Part shown: positions 8,097 through 14,519 of the stretch, in pieces
Layout of the letters: every line of letters begins with the position of its first letter
Numbering within the stretch: position 1 is the stretch's first letter
DNA from: CAZWEZ01 sp964632795
Lineage (GTDB): Bacteria; Pseudomonadota; Alphaproteobacteria; Rhodospirillales; 2-02-FULL-58-16
DNA: 18,994 nucleotides
Direction of reading: 5' to 3'
Assembly: GCA_964632795.1 (NCBI GenBank)
Contig: CAZWEZ010000073.1
Coordinates: 1 to 18,994, forward strand
Translations under genes and position numbers: made by a program
Notes under the pieces: model-generated
What the model was told of the DNA's origin: nothing
The model's input: the letters and a program-made list of their open reading frames with translations, nothing else
The model's database searches: none

Positions 8097-8186
8097 GGAG
8101 GGGTGCCAGAGTGGTCGAATGGGGCGGTCTCGAAAACCGTTGTGCCTTTACGGGCACCGTGGGTTCGAATCCCACCCCCTCCGCCA
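8097..8186 (+). tRNA. tRNA-Ser(CGA)
   Basis: This is a 90-base class II tRNA. The acceptor stem GGAGGGG pairs with CCCCTCC, followed by the discriminator G and an encoded CCA. The anticodon stem GCGGT/ACCGT encloses the loop CTCGAAA with anticodon CGA, which reads UCG codons. A long variable arm (around TTGTGCCTTTACGGGCACCG) is typical of tRNA-Ser. The T arm is GTGGG-TTCGAAT-CCCAC. The gene is on the opposite strand to rplU and stands alone. Confidence 0.97.
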
Positions 8187-8581
8187 TTGCCACCACCGGG
8201 TAAATTCTCCATTGCCGGAACGGCCAGGACGTACCCGCAGGCGAGTGATGATTCGTTCGACCGAAAAACGCTTCCTGGACATCCGCTATCCCCTTCCCCT
8301 GTGAATCCAGATGCCACGAATCGCCAACTTAACAAGTGGTATCGTTGGTGGGGGCGGGTTTCCACCATCGCCCTCGACCGGGCGGCGGCTTCGAAATACG
8401 TCAACGCCTTCAGGGAGGGGACCAGATAGGCCATGGAGCCGCGCCTCCTATGGTTTAGGTCATCTATTCCATAAGGCGATGAAACATCTATTGTTCAGGG
8501 TTACGCCCCGTGCTTGAGTAGAAAAATTACACCCTGCGGGACTGCCGACGCGCCGATGGCGCCGACGCCGGGAGAACGATC
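8187..8581. other. 395-bp region without a clear gene
   Basis: Between the tRNA and the methyltransferase gene no known gene or RNA was recognised. A short plus-strand frame at 8301-8429 (described separately) may be a remnant. A short imperfect hairpin, CCATGGAG with CTCCTATGG, lies at 8431-8453. The last 120 bases are richer in A and T and probably contain the promoter for the downstream gene, but no good -35/-10 pair stands out. Confidence 0.5.
8301..8429 (+). pseudogene. Possible gene remnant or 42-codon ORF downstream of tRNA-Ser
   Basis: A GTG-started frame of 42 codons ends in TAG at 8429. Its second half (VSTIALDRAAASKYVNAFRE) uses GC-ending codons and looks protein-like, but no ribosome site precedes the GTG and no family was recognised. 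The 3' side of a tRNA gene is a common integration site, so it may be the tail of a lost inserted gene. It could also be chance. Confidence 0.2.
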
Positions 8582-10105
8582 ATGCACGAAACCCAGGCCC
8601 GGGGGAAACGCCGCCGCCGCCGGCCGGCCGAGGCCGCGGACCGCCCCCAGGGGCCGCCGCCGCCGGTGGGGGGCAGCTACCGGCCGCTCACCGAGACCCA
8701 GCTCGGCGAGGTCCATCGGGCGGCCTTGCAGGTGCTGGAACGCATCGGGATGAGCGATCCGATCCCGGAGTTCCTCGACATCGCGCTCGACAGGGGATGT
8801 TTCCTCAACCGCCACGGCCGCCTCTGTTTCCCCGCCGCGCTGATCGAGGACATTCTCGCCCGGGCGGCGAAGAGCTTCGTTCTCCATGGCCAAAAACGGT
8901 CCCGGGACATCGAGGTCTCCGGCAGCACCGTGCATTACGCGACCGGCGGCATGGCGGTGACGATGCTGGACCTGGAAACCCGCGCCTACCGCCCCTCGAC
9001 GCTGCAGGACCTCTACGATTCGGCGCGCCTCGTCGATACCCTCGACAACATCCATTTCTTCAACCGCATGATGGTCCCCACCGACATCGCCGACCCCTAC
9101 GAGGTCGACCTCAACATCGCCTTCGCCTGCGCCAGCGGCACCTCCAAGCCGATCGGCATCGGCTTCGCCCTGCCCGACCACGTGGCGAGGATCACCGGGA
9201 TGCTCGATCTGATCGTGGGCCGCGCCGGCGGCTTCCGCGAACGCCCCATCGCGATCTGCAACTGCTGCATTTTCGTTCCCCCCCTGCGCTTCGGCGCCGA
9301 CAACAGCCGGGTCATGCTGGCCGCCATCGAGGCCGGCTATCCGATCAAGATGCCCAACGCCCCCCAGGCCGGATCCACGGCCCCGGCGGCGCTGGCCGGA
9401 ACCCTGGTCCAATCGACGGCCGAGATCCTGGCCGGGGTGGCGATGGTCAACATGGCCAGGGAAGGCCACCCGGTGTTCTTTTCCAGTTGGCCGTTGGTTT
9501 CGGACCTGCGCACCGGGTCCTTCTCCGGGGGCGGCGGCGAGGGGGCCCTGTTGGCCGCCGCCGCCGCCCAGATCGGCAACCACTACGGCCTGCCCACTTC
9601 GGTGGCCGCCGGGATGACCGACGCCAAGATGCCGGACATCCAGTCCGGGTTCGAAAAGGGGATCACCAACGTCCTGGCGGGGATGGCGGGGGCCAACTCG
9701 ATCGGCGAATCCATCGGCATGATGGCCAGCCTCATGGGGTGTTCGCTGGAATCCTTCGTCCTCGACGACGACATGCTGGGGATCGCGCGCCGCGCGATCC
9801 GCGGCATCGAGGTCACCGAGGAGACCCTGTCGGTGGACGTCATCGAGCAGGCGGTCCTCGGCCCCGGCCATTACCTGGACAACGCCCAGACCCTGGCCCT
9901 GATGAAGACCGAGTACGTCTACCCGGGGATCTCCGACCGCACCTCGCCCGGCGAATGGGAGGCCAAGGGGTCGCCGTCGATCCTCGATGCGGCCCGCGAA
10001 AGGACCCGCAAGATCCTCGCCACCCACCATCCCGACCACATCCCCCCGGCGACCCTCGAGGCGATCCGGGAGAAGTTCCCGATCCGCCTCGCCCCCGCTC
10101 CCTAG
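8582..10105 (+). CDS. MttB-superfamily methyltransferase (trimethylamine methyltransferase family, no pyrrolysine)
   Basis: This 507-residue protein belongs to the MttB superfamily (TIM-barrel methyltransferases that pass methyl groups from quaternary or tertiary amines to a corrinoid protein). Family-like segments include YRPLTETQLGEVHRAALQVL near the N-terminus, HYATGGMAVTMLDLETRAYR, FFNRMMVPTDI, and AGMTDAKMPDIQSGFEKG. The only TAG is the terminal stop, so this is a pyrrolysine-free member. Such members include the glycine betaine methyltransferase MtgB, but the substrate cannot be told here. The first 35 residues are a basic, proline-rich extension. The start has a good GGGAG site eight bases upstream of the ATG. 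No corrinoid protein or reactivase gene lies nearby, so it would need partners elsewhere. Confidence 0.92.
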   Translation: MHETQARGKRRRRRPAEAADRPQGPPPPVGGSYRPLTETQLGEVHRAALQVLERIGMSDPIPEFLDIALDRGCFLNRHGRLCFPAALIEDILARAAKSFVLHGQKRSRDIEVSGSTVHYATGGMAVTMLDLETRAYRPSTLQDLYDSARLVDTLDNIHFFNRMMVPTDIADPYEVDLNIAFACASGTSKPIGIGFALPDHVARITGMLDLIVGRAGGFRERPIAICNCCIFVPPLRFGADNSRVMLAAIEAGYPIKMPNAPQAGSTAPAALAGTLVQSTAEILAGVAMVNMAREGHPVFFSSWPLVSDLRTGSFSGGGGEGALLAAAAAQIGNHYGLPTSVAAGMTDAKMPDIQSGFEKGITNVLAGMAGANSIGESIGMMASLMGCSLESFVLDDDMLGIARRAIRGIEVTEETLSVDVIEQAVLGPGHYLDNAQTLALMKTEYVYPGISDRTSPGEWEAKGSPSILDAARERTRKILATHHPDHIPPATLEAIREKFPIRLAPAP

Positions 10106-10129
10106 AGCGGAAAAAATCGTTCCCGGACC

Positions 10130-10504
10130 CTACAGGAAGCCGTTCCCGCCCTCGCCGCCGTCGGGGGTGAAGTCCTCCTCGTCGAGCGCGAACAGGGTGT
10201 CCATGTAGGCGAATTCCTTGCGCAGGCCGCGCCGGGCCAGCAGCTTAGTCTGGGCCGCCTCGGGGAGGTCGGTGAAGCGGAAGGCCCCCTTATCGATCAG
10301 CAGGTCGATCAGGTCCTCCAGCACCCGGGCCAGGGCCAGGTCGGATTCAACGAAGTCGCGCCGGGCCGCCGATTCGGGGTGGTTCTTGTGGAGGAAATCG
10401 ACCAGTTCAGGGTCGTTGGGCCGGATCTCCTCGGCGCCCTCCTTGATCGGCTTATTGAACACGGCGCTGATGTTGCCCTCGGCGTCGCGTTTGACGAAAG
10501 GCAT
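10130..10504 (-). CDS. Conserved hypothetical protein
   Basis: This is a 124-residue soluble protein with no known function. It begins MPFVKRDAEGNISAVFNKP and has a conserved-looking core, SDLALARVLEDLIDLLIDKG followed by FRFTDLPEAAQTKLLARRGL, then an acidic Gly-rich end. Proteins of this type are common in alphaproteobacteria and have sometimes been labelled tryptophan synthase beta-like; nothing in the sequence supports that activity. The ATG at 10504 is chosen because the longer frame runs back into the palindromic element. The gene converges on the methyltransferase gene (24-bp gap). Its upstream side ends 12 bp from the element. Confidence 0.82.
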   Translation of the reverse strand: MPFVKRDAEGNISAVFNKPIKEGAEEIRPNDPELVDFLHKNHPESAARRDFVESDLALARVLEDLIDLLIDKGAFRFTDLPEAAQTKLLARRGLRKEFAYMDTLFALDEEDFTPDGGEGGNGFL

Positions 10505-10516
10505 CGTCAGGGCCTC

Positions 10517-10677
10517 ATACCAAGGAGCACTGATAATGACCCATGGAGATCGCCTCGGCGTGCCGCCGGAGGGCGTTGAGGCGCCTTGACGATGGCACCG
10601 CATCGCCGGCGGCTTTCCTCTTACCCGGCGGGACGCCGAGGCGATCTCTATGGGTCATTATCAGTGCTCCTTGGTAT
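10517..10677. mobile_element. Palindromic MITE-like element, copy 1 (161 bp)
   Basis: The two ends are inverted repeats of about 53 bp with two mismatches. The outermost 28 bp (ATACCAAGGAGCACTGATAA and onward) are perfect. A core of about 55 bp is not palindromic. There is no transposase frame. If the outer TA is a target duplication, the site before insertion would read CTCATATTA. TA duplication and long inverted ends resemble IS630/Tc1-type MITEs. The right end forms part of the stop codon of the Sel1 gene (TAA, 10679-10677). A second copy lies at 18205-18305. Confidence 0.85.
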
Positions 10678-11504
10678 TACTCGGACTTCCAGGCCTCGAC
10701 GCGGGCCATGACCTCGGCGATCTCCTGGTCCGACAGCTTGTCGAGTTGGGTCTTGCGGTTTTTCTCCGCCTCCTTGTGCCCCTGGCGGGCGGCCAGGGTG
10801 ACCCAGAACAGGGCCTCGCGGTCGTCCTTGTCGACCCCCTCGCCGCGGGCGTAGCGGACGCCGATGTGGTTCTGGGCCTTGGCGTATCCCTGCTTGGCCG
10901 CCATCAGGAACCACCTCGCGGCGGCCTTCTTGTCGACCTCGCCGGCGACCCCGTCGCGGCTCAGCTTGCCCATGTTGTACTGGGCCTTGGCGAACCCCTG
11001 CAGGGCCGCCTTCTCGATCCACATGCGGGCCTTGGCGTCGTCCTGGGGGACGCCGTGGTCGTGCAGGTACATCTTGCCCAGCGTGTACTGGGAGCGGGCC
11101 AGGCCGATTTCGGCGGCGCGGGTCATCCAGCCCACCGCCTGGTCGTGGTCGTAGTCCTCCTCGATGCCGAACAGGTAGCTGCTGGCCAGGTTGTGGAGCG
11201 CCTCGGGCATGTCCTGCTCGGCCGCCTTCAGCCACCACTGGGCGGCCTTGGCCTTGTCGGCTTCCACCCCCCTCCCCTCGTCGTAGAGGATGCCGAGGTT
11301 GTATTGGGCGCGGGCGTCGCCGGCCTCGGCCAGCGGTTCCCAGATCTTGCGGGCGGTCTCGAAGTCGGTGCGTTGGTAGGCGGCGTGGCCTTCCTCGAAA
11401 GTGCCCCCGAGGGCCGCCGGGGCGAGAGCCGACACCAACCCCGCCGCCAGCCACAGGACCATGACGGCCCCGGTGATGGGTCGTAGCAGTGGCTGCGCCT
11501 TCAT
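10677..11504 (-). CDS. Secreted Sel1-repeat protein
   Basis: The protein has about 275 residues. The N-terminus MKAQPLLRPITGAVMVLWLAAGLVSALAP is cut here in description to its features: a basic start, a hydrophobic core of about 20 residues and small residues near 33-36, a likely Sec signal peptide. Five Sel1-like repeats of 36 residues follow, each with the pattern A.YNLG..Y..G.GV..D..KA..W..KAAEQG, for example ARAQYNLGILYDEGRGVEAD and KAQYNMGKL. Such repeats form solenoids for protein contacts. A short charged helix ends the protein. The ATG at 11504 has GGAAAAG upstream; a TTG at 11516 is an alternative. It is 15 bp downstream of the MlaC-like gene, so probably co-transcribed. Its stop codon shares a base with the palindromic element. 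Confidence 0.88.
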   Translation of the reverse strand: MKAQPLLRPITGAVMVLWLAAGLVSALAPAALGGTFEEGHAAYQRTDFETARKIWEPLAEAGDARAQYNLGILYDEGRGVEADKAKAAQWWLKAAEQDMPEALHNLASSYLFGIEEDYDHDQAVGWMTRAAEIGLARSQYTLGKMYLHDHGVPQDDAKARMWIEKAALQGFAKAQYNMGKLSRDGVAGEVDKKAAARWFLMAAKQGYAKAQNHIGVRYARGEGVDKDDREALFWVTLAARQGHKEAEKNRKTQLDKLSDQEIAEVMARVEAWKSE

Positions 11505-11519
11505 CGTCTTTTCCAATCC

Positions 11520-12140
11520 TTAACCAGCCACCACCGGCAGCTTCGACAGCCGCGCCCGCAGCATCTCGATCAGGCCCTCGATGCCGTGCTTCTTGAGCAG
11601 CGCCGCGAACTCGGCCTTCTGGGTGACCAGCATCGAGATGCCCTCGACCACCACGTCGATGATCACGTAGCTGTCGCCGTTCTTGCGGACCCGCCAGTCG
11701 ACGGCTATCGGCTTGCCGTGGTCGGCTTGGTGCATGCGGGTGCGCACGAAGATGTCCTTCTTGCCGGTATTGACGGTCTTGACGACCTCGAAGGTCTGGC
11801 CCGAGTAGCCGCCGAGCCGGCCCGAATAGGTCTTCAGGGTCCACTGGCTGAACAGGTTCTGGTAGTCGGACTGCTGGACCGGCGACATCTTCCGCCAGTG
11901 CCGGCCGACCACGTAGCGGCCGATCACCTCGAGCGCGAAGCCGTTGCGCAACAGGACGTGCAGGCGGGCCTCGCGCTCCTCCAGGGTCGTGGTGTCGTCG
12001 CGCAGCACCTCGAGCGCCTGATCGGCCAGGGCCAAGATGAACTTCTCCGCCTCGGCGTCGCCGGCGCCCAGCGCCGGGGCCGGAAGAGCCACCACGGCGC
12101 CGACCAGCGCCACCGCGATCAAGCCAGGAAACCTTCTCAA
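11520..12140 (-). CDS. MlaC/Ttg2D-family phospholipid-binding periplasmic protein
   Basis: MlaC proteins carry phospholipids between the outer-membrane MlaA complex and the inner-membrane MlaFEDB transporter. The sequence has the family pattern: EAEKFILALADQALEVL, VIGRYVVGRHWRKMSPVQQSDY, FVRTRM, VDWRVRKNGDSYVIIDVVVE and an end rich in Leu/Arg. A clear signal peptide (MRRFPGLIAVALVGAVVAL to ALGA near residue 26) begins at a TTG at 12140. This TTG has GGGGG five bases upstream and gives 206 residues, close to E. coli MlaC. An ATG at 12206 would give 228 residues but lies upstream of the predicted promoter. The other mla genes are not here. Confidence 0.9.
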   Translation of the reverse strand: MRRFPGLIAVALVGAVVALPAPALGAGDAEAEKFILALADQALEVLRDDTTTLEEREARLHVLLRNGFALEVIGRYVVGRHWRKMSPVQQSDYQNLFSQWTLKTYSGRLGGYSGQTFEVVKTVNTGKKDIFVRTRMHQADHGKPIAVDWRVRKNGDSYVIIDVVVEGISMLVTQKAEFAALLKKHGIEGLIEMLRARLSKLPVVAG

Positions 12141-12174
12141 GCGAACCCCCAGTACGTTGCCGTTACCGCCGCCG

Positions 12175-12203
12175 ATTATCACAAGTTCCTCGGTCCAAGG
12201 CAA
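12175..12203 (-). promoter_or_regulatory. Promoter for the mlaC-like/Sel1 pair
   Basis: On the minus strand TTGCCT (12203-12198), a 17-bp spacer and GATAAT (12180-12175) form a good sigma70-type promoter. Transcription would begin near 12168, about 28 bases before the TTG start at 12140. This position argues against the longer frame starting at 12206. Confidence 0.6.
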
Positions 12204-12231
12204 CACACGGCGAGGACGGGGGGGAGGAGCT

Positions 12232-12343
12232 TCAGGGCAGGTCGGCGAATACCACCTGGCAATCGCCTAACGCCCTCAGCATCACCTCGGGCTCGCCGAG
12301 GACGACGCTCTCGCCGCGTCCTGGTGGATGGCTAGTACCGACT
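12232..12343 (-). pseudogene. Possible 3' remnant of a lost gene downstream of doxX
   Basis: Just after the doxX stop, a minus-strand frame reads GESVVLGEPEVMLRALGDCQ and onward to a TGA at 12232. Codons mostly end in G or C, like real genes in this window, but no start codon with a ribosome site precedes it. It looks like the last 30-35 codons of a gene whose front has been lost. The family was not recognised and chance is possible. Confidence 0.28.
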
Positions 12344-12344
12344 T

Positions 12345-12806
12345 TCAGAATTCCCGGCCGATTTTCCCGTCCACCGACAGTTCCCCGCCGCCACGCAAGA
12401 ATACGGCGAAGGCGAGGAACGCCCACATCAGGGTATACTCGTAGCCTCCATTGGCCATGAAGAAGCCGTTGGCCAAGTGGACCTGGACGGCTGCGACCAG
12501 CAGCAGGATGAACGCTGCCGCCGCCGCCGGCCGGGTAAACAGGCCGAGCGCCAGCAGCAGCCCGCCGAAGAACTCGACGCCGCCGACCAGGTAGGCCAGC
12601 GGCAGCGCCGGCTCGAGGCCGATCTTGGAGAAAAAGCCGGCAACTCCCTCGATGTTGCCGCCGAACAGCTTCTGCGCCCCGTGGGGGACCAGCCACAGGC
12701 CGGTGACGACGCGGATCAGGGGATAGGCCAGCCACGAAAGACGGCCGTACAGGCCTTCCATGAAGGGAAGGTAATATCTTGGGGGCTGAGCTTGATCGGT
12801 GTTCAT
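12345..12806 (-). CDS. DoxX-family membrane protein
   Basis: This 153-residue inner-membrane protein has about four membrane segments: near residues 26-45 (PLIRVVTGLWLVPHGAQKLF), 68-90 (LAYLVGGVEFFGGLLLALGL), 93-112 (AAAAAFILLLVAAVQVHLAN) and 122-138 (YTLMWAFLAFAVFL). The HGAQKLFGG segment and the GxxE motif in VGGVEFFGG are typical of DoxX. The family is often found beside redox-stress genes; its exact reaction is unsettled. The ribosome site GAGGAG overlaps the stop codon of the preceding yqjG-like gene, so the two are translationally linked. Confidence 0.92.
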   Translation of the reverse strand: MNTDQAQPPRYYLPFMEGLYGRLSWLAYPLIRVVTGLWLVPHGAQKLFGGNIEGVAGFFSKIGLEPALPLAYLVGGVEFFGGLLLALGLFTRPAAAAAFILLLVAAVQVHLANGFFMANGGYEYTLMWAFLAFAVFLRGGGELSVDGKIGREF

Positions 12807-12818
12807 GGCTGAATCTCC

Positions 12819-13766
12819 TCACATCCGGTCGCGGCCGTGGGGCGCGGTGAAGTCGATGTCCGGCCCCTTGGCGACGACGCCGCTGGGGTTGACCGCCAGT
12901 TGGCTGCCGTAATAGTGGCGCTTGATCTGCTCCATATCGACGGTCCCGGCGACGCACGGCACCTGGTAGAGGTCGCGCGTGTAGCCCCACAGGTTGGGGT
13001 AGTCGGCGAGCCGGCGCTGGTTGCACTTGAAGTGGCCGACGTAGACGGCGTCGAAGCGGACCAGGGTGGTGAACAGCCGCCAGTCGGCCTCGGTGATCCG
13101 CGAGCCGGTCAGGTAGCGGCGGTGGGCGAGGCGTTCCTCCAGCTCGTCGAGGGTCTCGAACAGGGCCTCGAAGGCCTCCTCGTAGGCCTCCTGGGAGGTC
13201 GCGAAGCCGGCCCGGTAGACGCCGTTGTTGACCTGCTGGTAGACCACCGCGTTAACGGCGTCGATGTCGTCTCTCAGGTCCTCGGGGTAGAAGTCCGCGG
13301 TCGAGCCGGTGAGAGTGTCGAAGGCGCCGTTGAACATGCGGATGATCTCGGAGGACTCGTTGTTGACGATGGTCCGCCGCCGCTTGTCCCATAGCACCGG
13401 CACCGTCACCCGGCCGCTGTAGTCGGGCCGCGCCTTGGTATAGACCTGGTGCAGGTAGCGGGCGCCGTTGACCGGTTCGCTGGCGCCGCCGAAGGTCCAG
13501 CCGTCCTCCAGCATCAGGGGATCGACCACCGACACCGATACCACCCCTTCCAGCCCCTTGAGGCAGCGCAAGATCAGGGTCCGGTGGGCCCACGGGCAGG
13601 CCATCGCCACGTACAGGTGGTAGCGTCCGGCCTCGGCCTTGAAGCCCGAGGCGCCGTCAGCCGTCACCCAGTCGCGGAAGGCGCTGTCGGCGCGCACGAA
13701 ACGGCCGCCGGTGGCGGCGGTGTCGTACCAGCCCTGTTTCCACACGCCGCCGGCCAGGTAACCCAT
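12819..13766 (-). CDS. yqjG: Glutathionyl-hydroquinone reductase (Xi-class GST, YqjG/ECM4 family)
   Basis: The enzyme removes glutathione from glutathionyl-hydroquinones with a second glutathione. The 315-residue protein has the Xi-class pattern. The N-terminal thioredoxin fold contains the catalytic Cys57 in VAMACPWAHRTLI, then VTVPVLWDKRRRTIVNNESS. The helical C-terminal domain has YQQVNNGVYRAGFATSQEAY, RYLTGSRITEADWRLFTTL and RFDAVYVGHFKCN, all characteristic of the family. The ATG at 13766 (MGYLAGGVWKQGWYD) follows an AGGA site and lies 14 bp after the wrbA stop. Length is close to E. coli YqjG (328). Confidence 0.95.
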   Translation of the reverse strand: MGYLAGGVWKQGWYDTAATGGRFVRADSAFRDWVTADGASGFKAEAGRYHLYVAMACPWAHRTLILRCLKGLEGVVSVSVVDPLMLEDGWTFGGASEPVNGARYLHQVYTKARPDYSGRVTVPVLWDKRRRTIVNNESSEIIRMFNGAFDTLTGSTADFYPEDLRDDIDAVNAVVYQQVNNGVYRAGFATSQEAYEEAFEALFETLDELEERLAHRRYLTGSRITEADWRLFTTLVRFDAVYVGHFKCNQRRLADYPNLWGYTRDLYQVPCVAGTVDMEQIKRHYYGSQLAVNPSGVVAKGPDIDFTAPHGRDRM

Positions 13767-13780
13767 GGTATTCCTACACC

Positions 13781-14383
13781 TCAGGCGACCAGCTTGGCGG
13801 CGATCCCGGCCACGTGGCGGCCCTGGAAGCGGGCGATCGTCAGCTCGTTGGCGCTCGGTTGGCGGCTGCCGTCGCCCCCGGCCAGGGTCGTCGCCCCGTA
13901 GGGCGTGCCGCCGCTGATCTCGTCCATGTTGGTCAGTTCCTGGCACGTGTAGGGAACCCCGACCACCACCATGCCCTGGTGGAACAGGGTGGAATGGAAC
14001 GAGGTGATGGTGGTCTCCTGGCCGCCGTGCTGGGTGGCGGTGCTGGCGAACACGCTGCCCACCTTGCCGGCCAGGGCGCCCTTCATCCACAGGCCGCCGG
14101 TCTGGTCGAGGAAGTTGCGCATCTGGGCCGCCATGTTGCCGAACCGGGTCGGGGTGCCGAAGATCACCGCGTCGTAGTCGGCCAGTTCGTCGGGTTCGGC
14201 GATCGGCGCCGCCTGGTCCACCTTGAGGCCCGCCTTTTCGGCCGCTTCGGCGGGCATCAGTTCGGGAACCCGCTTGACGGTCACCTCGACGCCGGCGACC
14301 GATCGCGCGCCCTCGGCAACGGATTCGGCCAGGGTCTCGACGTGGCCGTAGCTGCTGTAATAGAGAACCAATACCTTGGTCAT
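13781..14383 (-). CDS. wrbA: NAD(P)H:quinone oxidoreductase WrbA
   Basis: WrbA is an FMN flavoprotein that reduces quinones by two electrons and so avoids semiquinone radicals. The 200-residue protein matches the family in length. It shows the flavodoxin-like phosphate loop YYSSYGHVETLA near residues 8-19, FGTPTRFGNMAAQMRNFLDQ, the WrbA-specific stretch STATQHGGQETTI, and GGTPYGATTLAG near the end. The ATG at 14383 fits the family start MTKVLVLYYSS. It is the first gene of the wrbA-yqjG-doxX series and is divergent from the LysR gene. Confidence 0.96.
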   Translation of the reverse strand: MTKVLVLYYSSYGHVETLAESVAEGARSVAGVEVTVKRVPELMPAEAAEKAGLKVDQAAPIAEPDELADYDAVIFGTPTRFGNMAAQMRNFLDQTGGLWMKGALAGKVGSVFASTATQHGGQETTITSFHSTLFHQGMVVVGVPYTCQELTNMDEISGGTPYGATTLAGGDGSRQPSANELTIARFQGRHVAGIAAKLVA

Positions 14384-14456
14384 GTCTGCTTTCCTTCGTT
14401 TCCACCGCAATACGGAAAATTTCCCTTGTCACTCAACGTAGGCATCGGGAACCATG

Positions 14457-14484
14457 TGGACAATCCCGTCGAATGGAATAAGAT
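14457..14484 (+). promoter_or_regulatory. Probable promoter of the LysR gene
   Basis: TGGACA (14457-14462), a 16-bp spacer and TAAGAT (14479-14484) face the LysR gene. The perfect inverted repeat begins at the end of this -10, so a bound regulator would overlap it and could repress its own gene. Confidence 0.5.
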
Positions 14485-14505
14485 TGTTTCTCTACAGGAA
14501 ACAAT
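14483..14505. promoter_or_regulatory. LysR-type operator (perfect inverted repeat)
   Basis: ATTGTTTC-N7-GAAACAAT is a perfect 8-bp dyad and contains the T-N11-A pattern of LysR-family sites (TTC-N7-GAA). It lies 15 bp before the LysR ATG and on the upstream side of wrbA, the expected place for a regulator that controls both itself and the divergent operon. Confidence 0.72.
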
Positions 14506-14519
14506 AAGGGGGTTCGGTG

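Noticed and set aside
7859..8434. A minus-strand ORF across the tRNA containing GIRTHGARKGTTVFETAPF
   Set aside because: This peptide is the well-known false translation of tRNA-Ser genes.
8501..10039. A 512-codon minus-strand frame opposite the MttB-family gene
   Set aside because: Asp/Gly/His/Val-rich shadow; the plus strand is the real gene.
8582..10105. Pyrrolysine-containing trimethylamine methyltransferase
   Set aside because: There is no internal TAG codon; the only one ends the frame.
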